Source of the DNA: Desulfobulbus oligotrophicus
GTDB taxonomy: Bacteria; Desulfobacterota; Desulfobulbia; Desulfobulbales; Desulfobulbaceae
Reading direction: 5' to 3'
Assembly (NCBI RefSeq): GCF_016446285.1
Contig: NZ_CP054140.1
Coordinates: 849,501-913,500 of the forward strand
DNA: 64,000 nt
Shown here: positions 9,558 through 18,356 of the stretch, piece after piece
Numbering within the stretch: position 1 is the stretch's first letter
Layout of the letters: every line of letters starts with the position of its first letter
The notes under the pieces: generated by a model
Told to the model about the DNA's origin: nothing
Seen by the model: the letters and a program-made list of their open reading frames with translations, nothing else
Database searches by the model: none
Program-made: the position numbers and the translations under genes

Positions 9558-10520
9558 CTAATCCCTGCGCTCATCCCAGATGCCGGCAACTGTATAAGGA
9601 GACCCCTTACCTGTAAAAAAAGCACCGTCCACAAAGCGATACCCTCGATCAAGAGCGGCAATATCAGCCATATCCTGCTCATCGATAACCAGTTCGGCAG
9701 CAGAAAGATTTTGTTGTAAGCGCTCAGGATTGACTGATTTAGGAATGGCTGCGGTTTTTCGAGCCAAGGCCCAGGCAAGCAACACCTGGGCAGCCGTACA
9801 ACCATGTTTCTCAGCAATCCGAACAACAGTCGGGTTGTCCAGAAGGATCGGCTCTTCAGCTTTTTTCAACGCTGCCGGGCGGTCACCGGAACCAAGCGGC
9901 GAATACGCGGTGACCAGAATACCGTTGTCGCGACAGAAGTTGAGCATATCATTTTGTTGCAGATAAGGATGAAGTTCAACCTGATTCATTTCCGGCCGTA
10001 TTCCTGCCTCGGATTGAAGCGCACGAAGCTTGGCAACACTGAAGTTGCATACCCCGATATGCCGAACCAGCCCTGCTGTTTTGCATGCTTCCAGGGCCTG
10101 CCAGGTTTGGCTTAACGAATCAATGCTAAAGGGGAGATAGTCGTCCGCTCTGCGAGGGTAAGTAACACCTGATTTAAAGATCACCGGCCAGTGAATGAGG
10201 TAAAGATCGATATAATCGACTCCTAAATCTGTCAGAGATTTTTTCAGTGCCGGTTGTACCTGTTCCGGGCCATGGGAACCATTCCACAGTTTAGAGGTCA
10301 GCCAGAGCTCCTGACGATCCACCTGACCGGCGGCAAACGCTTTGGTCAACGCCTTGCCCACCTCTGCCTCATTCTGGTAAATAGGAGCGCAGTCTATATG
10401 GCGATAACCAATGCTTAACGCCTCCAGTACCGCCGTGTAAACCGCTCCGGGCGCCGCTTTCCAGGTACCAAGCCCGAGGGCGGGAAGACGGTCACCGTTT
10501 GCAAAAGAGAAGGTCAACAT
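9558..10520 (-). CDS. aldo/keto reductase
   Basis: A 320-residue NADPH-dependent oxidoreductase with a TIM barrel. The catalytic tetrad is complete: Asp43 and Tyr48 (HIDCAPIY), Lys77 (TSKLW) and His110 (LIHWP). The C-terminal cofactor loop IPKSVNPERLQQN matches the AKR family. Length and motifs fit the classical aldose reductase-like branch that reduces aldehydes to alcohols; the natural substrate cannot be deduced. It lies upstream of, and nearly touching, the ModF-like gene. Confidence 0.93.
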   Translation of the reverse strand: MLTFSFANGDRLPALGLGTWKAAPGAVYTAVLEALSIGYRHIDCAPIYQNEAEVGKALTKAFAAGQVDRQELWLTSKLWNGSHGPEQVQPALKKSLTDLGVDYIDLYLIHWPVIFKSGVTYPRRADDYLPFSIDSLSQTWQALEACKTAGLVRHIGVCNFSVAKLRALQSEAGIRPEMNQVELHPYLQQNDMLNFCRDNGILVTAYSPLGSGDRPAALKKAEEPILLDNPTVVRIAEKHGCTAAQVLLAWALARKTAAIPKSVNPERLQQNLSAAELVIDEQDMADIAALDRGYRFVDGAFFTGKGSPYTVAGIWDERRD

Positions 10521-10859
10521 TACTCCACACTCCCTTGGCTCCCCATGATATCATACCGGCTGCGGGGGAAATACGTCAGCCGGATGTTTTTGAAAGTACG
10601 CTGCCTGTTCACATGGCCTCTTACTGTAAAAAGCCGGTGAATATCCGTCAAATGTTATTCCGCTGTTTTCATATTGACAAGCGTGGGTACATTGGACAGG
10701 TTAGTTTTACCGCAGCATAAAAGAACAGTGTACAGCACCGGCAGTACAGTCTTCGTTGCAGAGTGGTGAAATATTGGTACAGTGCACAACCAAACAGCTC
10801 CTGATGATGCTCCTCAACGTATGGGCAACAACGATATCTCCTGGTCATCGAGGTGTACA
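10521..10859. other. intergenic region between divergent genes
   Basis: This 339-base region separates the aldo/keto reductase (minus) from the sulfhydrylase (plus) and must contain both promoters. A TTGACA occurs at 10675-10680 on the plus strand, but no convincing -10 follows at normal spacing. I looked for a SAM-riboswitch-like leader before the sulfhydrylase and did not find a recognisable one. No further gene is supported. Confidence 0.5.
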
Positions 10860-12143
10860 ATGACAACAGAGCAACGCAGTTTCGGCTTTTCAACCCGTCA
10901 GCTCCATTCCGGACAAACCATTGATTCGACGACCCACAGTAGAGCTCTTCCCCTCTACCAGACCACTTCATACATGTTTCGCAACACTGAGCATGCTGCC
11001 CAGCTCTTTGCTCTCAAGGAAGCCGGTAATATTTACACACGCATAATGAACCCCACCACCGATGTGCTGGAAAAAAGAGTGGCGGATCTTGAGAATGGCA
11101 TTGGTGGCCTTGCGGCCAGCAGCGGCCATGGTGCTCAGACCCTGGTATTCCTGACCCTGTGTCAAGCCGGTGACCATATCGTCGCCAGCAGCAGCCTCTA
11201 CGGCGGCACCTATAATCAGCTGTCCTACACCCTGCCCCGATTGGGTATTGAGGTAAGTTTTGCCGATCCGGCTGATCCGGAGAGCTTTCTCCAGGCCATT
11301 CAGCCCAGAACCAAACTCATCTACGGTGAAACCTTGGGAAACCCCGGTTTAACCGTCTTTCCATTTGAAGAGGTAGCCGCAATCGCCCAGGCACACGATC
11401 TACCCCTTGTCATCGACAACACGTTGGCAACCCCCTATCTTTGTCGGCCAATTGAGTGGGGAGCAAACATTGTTACTCACAGTACCACCAAATTTCTTAA
11501 TGGACACGGTACCTGTCTTGGCGGCTTGATTGTCGATGGTGGTACTTTTGATTGGGGTTGCGGGCGATTTACCGATTTTACCACACCTGATCCCTCCTAC
11601 CATGGTGTGGTGTACAATGACTTTGGGCCGCCAGCCTTTATCCTCAAGGCACGAGTACAGATGCTGCGTGATCTGGGCGTCTCAACCTCACCATTCAATA
11701 GTTGGCTGACTGTACAGGGAGTTGAGACCCTGAGCTTGCGGATGCAACAGCATGTGGCCAACGCCTGCGCTGTGGCACAATTTTTACAGACGCACCCCAA
11801 GGTGGCCTGGGTAAGTTACCCTGATCTCGATGATCACCCGGGCCACAAACGCGCCCGCCGCTATTTACCGCAGGGAGCCGGAGCTGTGCTGACTTTTGGG
11901 ATTAAAGGGGGGAGGGTTGCGGGGCAGCAGTTCATCAACAATCTTAAACTTTTCAGTCATGTGGCCAATGTAGGTGACTGCAAAAGCTTAGCCATTCACC
12001 CGGCCAGCACAACCCACAGTCAGTTGAGCGACGAGGCTCTGCACCAGTCAGGTGTCACTCCTGATATGGTTCGCCTGAGTGTCGGCCTGGAAGATGCGGC
12101 AGATCTTTTCTGGGATCTGGATCAGGCACTGACCGGGAATTAA
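10860..12143 (+). CDS. O-acetylhomoserine sulfhydrylase / Cys-Met metabolism PLP enzyme
   Basis: A 427-residue PLP-dependent enzyme of the Cys/Met metabolism family. The pyridoxal lysine is in THSTTKFLNGHG, preceded by the cofactor-binding SSGHGAQT and by IDNTLATPY. The long form, with the extra loop GCGRFTDFTTPDPSYHG, is typical of O-acetylhomoserine aminocarboxypropyltransferase (MetY-like), which makes homocysteine from sulfide and O-acetylhomoserine, rather than of the shorter cystathionine gamma-synthases. The start at 10860 follows GAGGTG; an in-frame extension of 26 codons lacks a ribosome-binding site. Direct use of sulfide would suit a sulfidogenic host. Confidence 0.88.
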   Translation: MTTEQRSFGFSTRQLHSGQTIDSTTHSRALPLYQTTSYMFRNTEHAAQLFALKEAGNIYTRIMNPTTDVLEKRVADLENGIGGLAASSGHGAQTLVFLTLCQAGDHIVASSSLYGGTYNQLSYTLPRLGIEVSFADPADPESFLQAIQPRTKLIYGETLGNPGLTVFPFEEVAAIAQAHDLPLVIDNTLATPYLCRPIEWGANIVTHSTTKFLNGHGTCLGGLIVDGGTFDWGCGRFTDFTTPDPSYHGVVYNDFGPPAFILKARVQMLRDLGVSTSPFNSWLTVQGVETLSLRMQQHVANACAVAQFLQTHPKVAWVSYPDLDDHPGHKRARRYLPQGAGAVLTFGIKGGRVAGQQFINNLKLFSHVANVGDCKSLAIHPASTTHSQLSDEALHQSGVTPDMVRLSVGLEDAADLFWDLDQALTGN

Positions 12144-12162
12144 CCACCGGCAGCTGCTGTCA

Positions 12163-13119
12163 TTAATCAGTGGGCTGTTGATACCCGGGGGCAACCCTGC
12201 TGCAGTCCTCAGTTATACCACAGCCGTCACTGGCGGGCAGGCCGGGGACAAGGGGATGAACAGCCGGAATTGAGCTTGATTGGCCAGAGGTCTCTGCTGA
12301 TGCAGGTAAACTGAGAAACGCCAGAATCGCACTCTCTCCCCGCCGGATCGTCCAGCCCTCAGGGGTTCTGGTCATGAGGACTGGAATCTCATCAATCCCC
12401 AGAGAGGTCAGTAAAGCCTTATTCAGCGTCTGATTGTACCTGGTATTGAACGTGACTTCCGGCAGATTGAGGGTGGTTACCAGATCAATGGGATTGAAAT
12501 GGATCGTCATGCGGGCATTGTCTTTCAAAAAGGAGATAACCTTTTCGCAGTGAGTACAGGTTGAGGAGTAAAAGAGGTAGTGTTCCGGATACTTCTGCAG
12601 GCCGGATCGGCTGGCAAAAACACCGTCAACAAACGGCTGTTTTCCTGCGATGGCCTGATGAAAGTCCAAACTGGCAAAACTTAAAGCCGCAGCACCAAAG
12701 ACCAGTACACCGGAAAGTATATGCCTCACACCCAGCAGGCAGTTGAGCACGACGATACAGCCAAAAATGGCAACACAGTAAAGACAGAACGTCTGCGCAA
12801 TGAGGTACTGAAAACTGACGAGGACAGCCTCCACAATCAGACCGGCCAGGAGCAACAGAGAAACTGCCGGAGACAGCCGCCGCTGTTCACCTCTGGCTGC
12901 ACGCAATCCCCAGTAAATTATCTGAAAATAGAAAAAACCGATTATATTGAAAACCAAGGGTGAAACCTTGATTAACACTTCTACAATCTCGCAACCGTCA
13001 TTGGGGCAAAAGGATGTACCCTGGTAGGATGAATAACCAATCTGGCCGGCAATAAGCAGACCGGCAATCAGGGCAACCAGTTGACCCGCTTGAAGCGCTT
13101 TGTTTTTTTTATTCAGCAT
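12163..13119 (-). CDS. VKOR-thioredoxin fusion (disulfide-forming membrane protein)
   Basis: A 318-residue integral membrane protein. The N-terminal vitamin K epoxide reductase-like domain (residues 10-150) has four to five helices, a loop cysteine pair Cys38/Cys43 and the active-site pair Cys112-x-x-Cys115 (CLYC). A thioredoxin-like domain follows, with Cys188-x-x-Cys191 (CTHC). Such VKOR fusions replace DsbA/DsbB, passing electrons from periplasmic proteins to quinone. The ATG at 13119 is preferred although no clear ribosome-binding site precedes it; a TTG 45 bases upstream is possible. The C-terminal 35 residues are Ser/Pro-rich with two extra cysteines. It converges with the sulfhydrylase gene, 19 bases away. 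Confidence 0.85.
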   Translation of the reverse strand: MLNKKNKALQAGQLVALIAGLLIAGQIGYSSYQGTSFCPNDGCEIVEVLIKVSPLVFNIIGFFYFQIIYWGLRAARGEQRRLSPAVSLLLLAGLIVEAVLVSFQYLIAQTFCLYCVAIFGCIVVLNCLLGVRHILSGVLVFGAAALSFASLDFHQAIAGKQPFVDGVFASRSGLQKYPEHYLFYSSTCTHCEKVISFLKDNARMTIHFNPIDLVTTLNLPEVTFNTRYNQTLNKALLTSLGIDEIPVLMTRTPEGWTIRRGESAILAFLSLPASAETSGQSSSIPAVHPLVPGLPASDGCGITEDCSRVAPGYQQPTD

Positions 13120-13481
13120 GCGGTAAGGAAAAGAGCAACCATCACGGATAATAGTACAAATCAAGCTTTAAATAGGGCTGAAAAAACGGGCCTACAATAA
13201 TGAACGATTCTCCACACGGTGTCAACCTTCCTTACCAGCCCTCCACTTTATGATGCAGCGAGCCGATCATACAGCGGGTTGGTTCGTTATTGGATAAACA
13301 ATCCGGATCGAATCTGGAAGAAAACCGCAGAGGTGGAACAGCAGTATCTTTTAACGATACTCCTGGCTTTTAACTCTGGAATGACAGCAAGTTAAACGAA
13401 AGCCCCTGAACAGGTACAACAAAAAAGCTCCAGTCTCCTGGGCGGGCAACTGGAGCTATGTCAGAAAAATTTATAAAATTT
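13120..13481. other. intergenic region between tpx and the VKOR gene
   Basis: This 362-base stretch lies between two minus-strand genes. It holds the tpx terminator at its upper end (13420-13456) and should contain the VKOR promoter, but no promoter stands out. Short frames in it have neither ribosome-binding sites nor recognisable products. Confidence 0.5.
13420..13456 (-). terminator. rho-independent terminator of tpx
   Basis: Read on the minus strand, an eight-base stem AGCTCCAG/CTGGAGCT encloses a GC-rich loop and is followed by a run of six T. It sits 26 bases after the tpx stop codon. Confidence 0.85.
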
Positions 13482-13982
13482 TTATTTCAGGGCGCCAAGA
13501 GCTGCATCATAATTTGGTTCTGCCGTGACCTCCGCGACCTGTTCAGTATAAATGACTTTACCGTCGGTATCAATGACAACGATTGCCCGTGATAACAAAC
13601 CAGCGATCGGTCCCGTGGTAATGGTTACTCCGTAATCTTTACCGAACGCCGGTGAACGGAAAACAGACAGAGGTTCTACATTCGTCAGTCCTTCTGCCCC
13701 GCAGAAGCGGGCTTGAGCAAAAGGAAGGTCGGCTGAAATGCAAAGAACAACGGTGTTGGTCAATTCGCTTGCTGCTTTATTGAAATGCCGCACAGAGGTG
13801 GCACAAGTTGGGGTATCAATACTGGGAAAGATATTTAAGATTACTTTTTTACCTTTATAATCAGCAAGGGTTCCCTCAGAGAGATCGGTTTTAACGAGAA
13901 CAAACCCGGGAGCAACAGAACCCTTGGCAGGGAGTGAACCACTGGTTTCAATAGTATTACCCTGCAAAGTGATGACAGCCAT
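13482..13982 (-). CDS. tpx: thiol peroxidase (Tpx)
   Basis: A 166-residue atypical two-cysteine peroxiredoxin that reduces hydrogen peroxide and alkyl hydroperoxides with thioredoxin. The peroxidatic Cys60 lies in DTPTCATS and the resolving Cys94 in ARFCGAEG, the spacing of the Tpx subfamily. The [11 protein letters not shown] motif near the C-terminus is also typical. The ATG follows AAGGAG at a good distance. A Fur/PerR-like palindrome lies about 50 bases upstream (14033-14046). The Fur-family gene at 14099-14554 is transcribed towards it, so peroxide- or iron-dependent control by that regulator is likely. Confidence 0.97.
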   Translation of the reverse strand: MAVITLQGNTIETSGSLPAKGSVAPGFVLVKTDLSEGTLADYKGKKVILNIFPSIDTPTCATSVRHFNKAASELTNTVVLCISADLPFAQARFCGAEGLTNVEPLSVFRSPAFGKDYGVTITTGPIAGLLSRAIVVIDTDGKVIYTEQVAEVTAEPNYDAALGALK

Positions 13983-14032
13983 AGTGAATCTCCTTTATGA
14001 AGGTGGTGAAAAGTCTAAAAAACAAGATCTTT

Positions 14033-14046
14033 AAATAATAATCATT
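14033..14046 (-). promoter_or_regulatory. candidate Fur/PerR-type operator before tpx
   Basis: The minus strand reads AATGATTATTATTT, an imperfect palindrome close to the AATGATnATCATT sequences found before rubrerythrin, desulfoferrodoxin and the fused Fur-type gene in this window. It lies between the Fur-family gene and tpx, about 50 bases before the tpx ATG, downstream of a TTTACA that could be the -35 box. Confidence 0.55.
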
Positions 14047-14098
14047 CTCTAATGACTGTAAAGCAAATACGGTTAAAATACTGGGTCGCACGATATTA

Positions 14099-14554
14099 TC
14101 ACCTGGATCGGGCTGATGAAACACAGGCTGCACAGGTACCGTGCACCACCACATTTGCCTGGTCAACAGTACCGATATTGCTGAGATGCTCGGGAAGCTG
14201 CACAGCATCAAAGTACTGCCAGGTAAAGTCAACAAGCTTCCCACAGCCTTTACACAGAAAATGGTGATGCCGCGAGTTAAAAGCTTCGTACCGGGCCTGA
14301 CTTTCCAGTGTCTCAACCCGATGCACCAGGTTTAACTGATCGAAGGTGCCAAGCGTACGGTACACAGTGTCAAGAGACAGAGAGGGCAGTCGTTTTTTCA
14401 GCCGTTTATAAAGCGCTTCAGCAGAAGGATGGTCATGGGCCGCCAACACTTCGCGATAAATTTCCAAACGCTGGTGTGTCACCTTCAGGCCCGCATCCTT
14501 GCAAATCTGTTCAAAACGCTGCAGTTGCAGCTGATCATCATTTAAGGCGGTCAT
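14099..14554 (-). CDS. Fur-family (PerR-like) transcriptional regulator
   Basis: A 151-residue metalloregulator. The N-terminal winged helix (residues 10-85) contains VTHQRLEIYREVL and the recognition helix SLDTVYRTLGTFDQLNLV. The C-terminal dimerisation domain has the histidine-rich RHHHFLCKGCGKLVDF and a second CxxC (CAAC), expected to hold a structural zinc, as in PerR and several Fur proteins. The HHHF motif and the linkage to tpx favour a peroxide sensor, but Fur, Zur and PerR cannot be separated by eye. It is transcribed towards tpx with 116 bases between. Confidence 0.88.
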   Translation of the reverse strand: MTALNDDQLQLQRFEQICKDAGLKVTHQRLEIYREVLAAHDHPSAEALYKRLKKRLPSLSLDTVYRTLGTFDQLNLVHRVETLESQARYEAFNSRHHHFLCKGCGKLVDFTWQYFDAVQLPEHLSNIGTVDQANVVVHGTCAACVSSARSR

Positions 14555-14737
14555 AGCATCCTTTTAGAGTCGGCAGAAAGAACTGTCCTTTAGATTCTCA
14601 AGTGGCGCTGGGTTTTTTTTTTATAAATGATACCTTACTGGCGATAATCACCTTAACGAGATTTTTTTTCAACCCAAAAGACACATTGTGGTGCCAGACC
14701 TCCCAAAAAAGTACTGATTATGACAGACATGCGGAAC

Positions 14738-15652
14738 TTACGCAGCCGTATCAATGGTCGTCATGAGCTCCCTTATCGCATCTGTTTTTTCCATATCCAT
14801 CAACCATTGCTCGGGAATTGCTTTTTCTCCGAGATATGCACCAAGAACCATGCCGACCACCAGTCCTCGCGCAGCAGAATCGCCACCGGCCATCACGTTT
14901 TCTATCAGTGCGGCCCTGAGGTCATTGCTGTAGGTGAGAATAAGGTGAATCGCGCCGGGTAAAGCTGCTGCAATACCGCACACCTGACCAAATTGTTTGA
15001 TAACTGTACGGGTGTCCTTTCCCCCTGAATCCAATCCTCCACGGATACGGTTGTCGAGGTCGATATCTGCAACCCCCTGGTCCAGGGCCTGCTCCATGGC
15101 TTCTGCCGGTTCACTGCCCTGCAATACCCCCCATGCTGTTTTAGCAATGAAATCTGCACCGGCCAATGTCGCGGGGTTGTTGTGGGTAAGTTTTGTTTGT
15201 TCCTGCACAGCCGCAAGCAGGGCTTTTTTGTCGTGCTGATATCGGTATACCAGCGGTGCGATGCGGGCTGCACCACCCAGGTCGGAAGAAGAGGAACCGC
15301 AATGATCCAGTGGTAGGTTACGATTCATGTTTTCCAGGGTGGTGGAGGTTGCCCTGTCAATATATCCCTGGTATTCGGAAAAAAGACTCTTCCAGGAAGA
15401 CGCAAAATCAGCCAGCGAAAACACACCCTTACGTGCCAACGACTCCAGGAGAACCATGGTCTGGTCGCCATAGTGTGTAAATTGCCCTCTTTTTTTACCG
15501 GCATGAAATGAATCAGAAAGAGGGGCAAGCAGGCTTTCCACTCGCCCGATCCGTTGATCAATGACATCGGTCTCATAAATCCAATGAGCGCCCAGAGCCA
15601 GACTATCAGCGACGAAAGAGGCCAAAACCATAGCTGTTGCCTGTGTGGTCAT
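14738..15652 (-). CDS. ADP-ribosylglycohydrolase family protein
   Basis: A 304-residue protein of the ADP-ribosylglycohydrolase (DraG/ARH) family, which removes ADP-ribose from proteins or other acceptors using two Mg ions. Family motifs are visible: an N-terminal helix with VADSLALGAHW, GDQT near residue 70, and the metal-binding C-terminal motif MAGGDSAARGLVVGMVLGAYLG. There is no ADP-ribosyltransferase (DraT) or nitrogenase gene nearby, so the substrate is unknown. The start at 15652 follows CGGAG; the frame continues 53 codons further upstream without a ribosome-binding site. It is divergent from mgtE. Confidence 0.85.
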   Translation of the reverse strand: MTTQATAMVLASFVADSLALGAHWIYETDVIDQRIGRVESLLAPLSDSFHAGKKRGQFTHYGDQTMVLLESLARKGVFSLADFASSWKSLFSEYQGYIDRATSTTLENMNRNLPLDHCGSSSSDLGGAARIAPLVYRYQHDKKALLAAVQEQTKLTHNNPATLAGADFIAKTAWGVLQGSEPAEAMEQALDQGVADIDLDNRIRGGLDSGGKDTRTVIKQFGQVCGIAAALPGAIHLILTYSNDLRAALIENVMAGGDSAARGLVVGMVLGAYLGEKAIPEQWLMDMEKTDAIRELMTTIDTAA

Positions 15653-15975
15653 AGTATTCTCCGATACTTGTTGGTTATGGGAAAGTGCAGGGAAAAAACT
15701 TCTACAGACATACAGATAGGATGATTCCGCTGTTTTGTCAAACCCCCCGGGATTACGCCCTCGTGGGAACATAAAAGGCATCCCGGTTATGTTGAGCCAA
15801 GCGAACAGCAACCACCTCTAATCTTTGTAACTACTGCACAAAAGAACAGGAGGTTTTCATTTTTACTCTTTATTTTTTCTGTACACTTCACAAACTTACA
15901 TACGCAACACGTGTCCAATATCCGGCCGATTTTCCACCAAAGCGAACAGGCTGATGAAATTCTACACTATGCAGC

Positions 15976-16005
15976 TTGACAAAAGACGGTAAACGATGTG
16001 ATAAA
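15976..16005 (+). promoter_or_regulatory. sigma-70-type promoter for mgtE
   Basis: A perfect TTGACA at 15976-15981 is followed, after 18 bases, by GATAAA at 16000-16005. Transcription would start near 16012, leaving a leader of about 220 bases before the mgtE ATG. Confidence 0.5.
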
Positions 16006-16061
16006 GGCAACGTAAAAAAGAGTTCTCAGCATGCGGAACTCCAATGGCAGGCTTCGTTGCC
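16006..16061 (+). promoter_or_regulatory. structured element in the mgtE leader
   Basis: GGCAACG at 16006-16012 can pair with CGTTGCC at 16055-16061. Inside this, AGTTC at 16021-16025 pairs with GAACT at 16036-16040, giving a nested hairpin. It starts right behind the predicted promoter. It could be part of a Mg-responsive leader, but does not match an M-box by eye. Confidence 0.35.
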
Positions 16062-16235
16062 TTAAAATAACACCCGGAAAATGATGCGAGAAGAGCCCGA
16101 AGAAGACCCTGGACCCCATGGTATGTGCGCTACGCGATTTGTGAAGTGAACGGTCGGCACCTTCAGCCAACATAAGCCCACTGGTTCTCCTCCACACACG
16201 TAAAGCTCCCATCGTGCCCAAAATGGAGGTTAACC

Positions 16236-17627
16236 ATGACAATAGAAAATCCCCAACTCATCTCTGAACTGCGCGAGATACTCGCGACTGCAGATTCAAA
16301 ACAACTACAGGAGTTCTGTGTATCCGCACATCCAGCTTCTGTTGCCGAATTAATATCAACACTGTCCAGTCAGGAGGCCTGGGAGGTTTTGCGACATGCC
16401 CCTTATCCCCTCCGCTCCGAAATTCTCAGTCACCTCAACGAAGACCTGCAGATAGAAATCGTCGGAAGCTTACCCAGACATGAGGTTGCCCATCTGCTGG
16501 CCGACATGTCCTCGGATGACCGGGTCAGTCTGTTCAAAAAACTGTCTGAACATCTCCAGGAGTCTATTCTACCGGCACTGGCCCAGGCTGAACGGGAAGA
16601 TATCCGGCGGCTCTCTGCATATAGAGAGGGTACAGCAGGGGCGGTAATGACTTCCGATTACGCCACCCTGTCTCCGCAACTGACAGCCTCTCAGGCCATC
16701 GAGCTCCTGAGAAAAGTAGCTCCGGATAAAGAGACGATCTATTACACATATGTAGTGGACAAAGATCGAAAACTGCTTGGACTGGTATCGCTCAGGGAAT
16801 TGATCGTTGCCCATCGGGATGCCCGGGTCAATGACATCATGAATCCGGAAGTTATCTTTGCCAGGGTTGACGATGACCAGGAAGATGTCGCTCGAAAGAT
16901 GCAAAAATATGACTTGATTGCCCTACCGGTACTCAATGACGACGATGTCATCGTTGGCATAGTCACCTTTGATGATGTCGCGGACATCATTGTGGATGAG
17001 GCAACCGAAGACTTCCACGGTATGGCGGCTATTTCCCATAAAACACACCCGGTAATCGGAGATATCAACATGCGGGATGCCAGTATCCTCCTGCTCGTGC
17101 GTACACGACTCCCCTGGCTACTCGTGCTGGTCTTCGTGAACATTTTCTCAAGTGCTGGACTAGCCTACTTCGAAGACACAATCAAAGCAGTGGTTGCACT
17201 CGTTTTTTTCCTGCCTCTACTCATAAACAGCAGCGGCAATGCCGGCAGTCAGGCGGCAACACTCATGGTGCGTGCTCTCGCCACAGGGAAAGCCAGACTT
17301 TCCGATTGGTTTTTTTTACTTGGTAAAGAAGTTCTTGTTGCCGGAATTTTAGGGGTGATCCTGGGAGCGGCTGTTTCATTCATTGGTATATTTAGAGCCG
17401 GTCCGGAGGTCACGCTGGTGATATCAACAACCATGGTGCTCACCGTGCTGTTCGGCAGTCTGGTGGGAATGTCCCTGCCGTTTCTGTTGAGCAAATTGCA
17501 ATTGGATCCTGCTACAGCAAGCGCACCCCTGATCACATCCATTGCGGATATCGGCGGGATACTCATCTACCTGAATATAGCCACCTACATACTCAAGGAC
17601 ATGATTCAGGTAAACGGAGGCCTCTGA
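16236..17627 (+). CDS. mgtE: magnesium transporter MgtE
   Basis: A 463-residue Mg channel. Domains in order: the superhelical N domain with MgtE repeats (residues 5-125), a tandem CBS pair (about 135-255, with VSLRELIVAHRDARV and VTFDDVADIIVDEA), and a C-terminal membrane domain of five helices (about 285-455). The pore region contains NSSGNAGSQAATLMVRALA, the family hallmark for ion selection. Mg binding between the N and CBS domains closes the channel. The ATG follows ATGGAGGTTAACC, a strong ribosome-binding site. It is preceded by a long leader with possible secondary structure. Confidence 0.96.
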   Translation: MTIENPQLISELREILATADSKQLQEFCVSAHPASVAELISTLSSQEAWEVLRHAPYPLRSEILSHLNEDLQIEIVGSLPRHEVAHLLADMSSDDRVSLFKKLSEHLQESILPALAQAEREDIRRLSAYREGTAGAVMTSDYATLSPQLTASQAIELLRKVAPDKETIYYTYVVDKDRKLLGLVSLRELIVAHRDARVNDIMNPEVIFARVDDDQEDVARKMQKYDLIALPVLNDDDVIVGIVTFDDVADIIVDEATEDFHGMAAISHKTHPVIGDINMRDASILLLVRTRLPWLLVLVFVNIFSSAGLAYFEDTIKAVVALVFFLPLLINSSGNAGSQAATLMVRALATGKARLSDWFFLLGKEVLVAGILGVILGAAVSFIGIFRAGPEVTLVISTTMVLTVLFGSLVGMSLPFLLSKLQLDPATASAPLITSIADIGGILIYLNIATYILKDMIQVNGGL

Positions 17628-17678
17628 TAGGCTCTGCGGACAACGCACGTAACGAAAGTATCAGTACTCTCAAACAGA

Positions 17679-17707
17679 ACAGGCTCTGCAGTACATGCAG
17701 AGCCTGT
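17679..17707. terminator. perfect 12-base-pair hairpin between convergent genes
   Basis: ACAGGCTCTGCA pairs perfectly with TGCAGAGCCTGT across a five-base loop, midway between the stops of mgtE (plus) and rubrerythrin (minus). A weak T-rich tail follows on the minus strand only, so it may terminate mainly rubrerythrin transcription. Confidence 0.6.
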
Positions 17708-17736
17708 ATACAGCCTCTAGGAAAAGCCCTGGACAG

Positions 17737-18234
17737 TTAAGCGACCTGCGTAAAAACCGCCTGCTTCGCTCCACAGACCGGACATTTTTCAGGAGCTTTG
17801 CCTAGCTCAATATATCCGCATACCGGACAGAGATAAAACTCACTGACATCCAGATCAACGCCCTTTTTAACGGCATTCAGAGCCTTGGCGTAAATTTCTG
17901 CATGGACAGCTTCGGCATCAACAGCAAACTTAAACATCGTTTTTGCCTTGTGGCCGACGGCAACCGCTCGATCCAGCATCGGAGGATACATTTCTGTAAA
18001 CTCGTAGGTTTCACCATCAATAGCTGCCTGAAGATTCTCCGCGGTTGAAGCAATCATATCCATTGCTTTCAGGTGTCCTTCAGCGTGAATAAGTTCGGCT
18101 TCAGCCGTGGTTCTGAACAATTTGGCTATATTGACAAAACCGTCCTTCTCCGCTTTTTTTGCAAAAGCACGGTACTTTTGATTTGCTTGACTCTCACCGG
18201 CAAAGGCTTCTTGTAGATCCTGCTTTGTTGGCAT
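17737..18234 (-). CDS. rubrerythrin
   Basis: A 165-residue diiron protein that reduces hydrogen peroxide in anaerobes. The four-helix ferritin-like domain carries the iron ligands in ESQANQ, Glu47-x-x-His50 (AELIHAE) and Glu108-x-x-His111 (AEAVHAE). A C-terminal rubredoxin domain binds one iron through CPVCGY (136-141) and CPVCGA (151-156). The N-terminal ferritin, C-terminal rubredoxin order is the classical one. A palindrome of the Fur/PerR type overlaps its -10 box, so peroxide control is likely. Electrons probably come from rubredoxin or NADH oxidoreductases elsewhere. Confidence 0.97.
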   Translation of the reverse strand: MPTKQDLQEAFAGESQANQKYRAFAKKAEKDGFVNIAKLFRTTAEAELIHAEGHLKAMDMIASTAENLQAAIDGETYEFTEMYPPMLDRAVAVGHKAKTMFKFAVDAEAVHAEIYAKALNAVKKGVDLDVSEFYLCPVCGYIELGKAPEKCPVCGAKQAVFTQVA

Positions 18235-18275
18235 TGCTATCCTCCATCTTTTAATATTTATACAAACTTTCTTTT

Positions 18276-18315
18276 AATGAAAATTCATTCTATCACGATC
18301 GCTCGTACACCGCAA
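18276..18315 (-). promoter_or_regulatory. rubrerythrin promoter with overlapping PerR-type palindrome
   Basis: On the minus strand TTGCGG (18310-18315) and TAGAAT (18287-18292) are 17 bases apart. The palindrome at 18276-18289 reads AATGAATTTTCATT on the minus strand, with perfect six-base arms, and overlaps the -10 box, a position suited to repression. It lies 42-55 bases before the rubrerythrin ATG. Confidence 0.65.
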
Positions 18316-18356
18316 GGTGTTTAAGAACAAAACCGAATTAATATCAATTCTCACGT

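Larger units (their letters stand above)
15653..16235. other. 583-base divergent intergenic region before mgtE
   Basis: Apart from a good promoter at 15976-16005 and a hairpin-rich leader (16006-16061), I see no gene here. A 91-codon frame on the minus strand at 15967-16242 has no ribosome-binding site and overlaps the mgtE start, so it is not called. No conserved M-box core sequence was recognised. Confidence 0.5.

Noticed and set aside
10525-10859. SAM riboswitch before the sulfhydrylase gene
   Set aside because: No arrangement of the conserved SAM-I or SAM-II core was recognised.
16006-16235. M-box riboswitch before mgtE
   Set aside because: The conserved core sequence was not found by eye; only general secondary structure is present.
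15967-16242. 91-codon minus-strand frame before mgtE
   Set aside because: It overlaps the mgtE start and promoter, with no ribosome-binding site or similarity.
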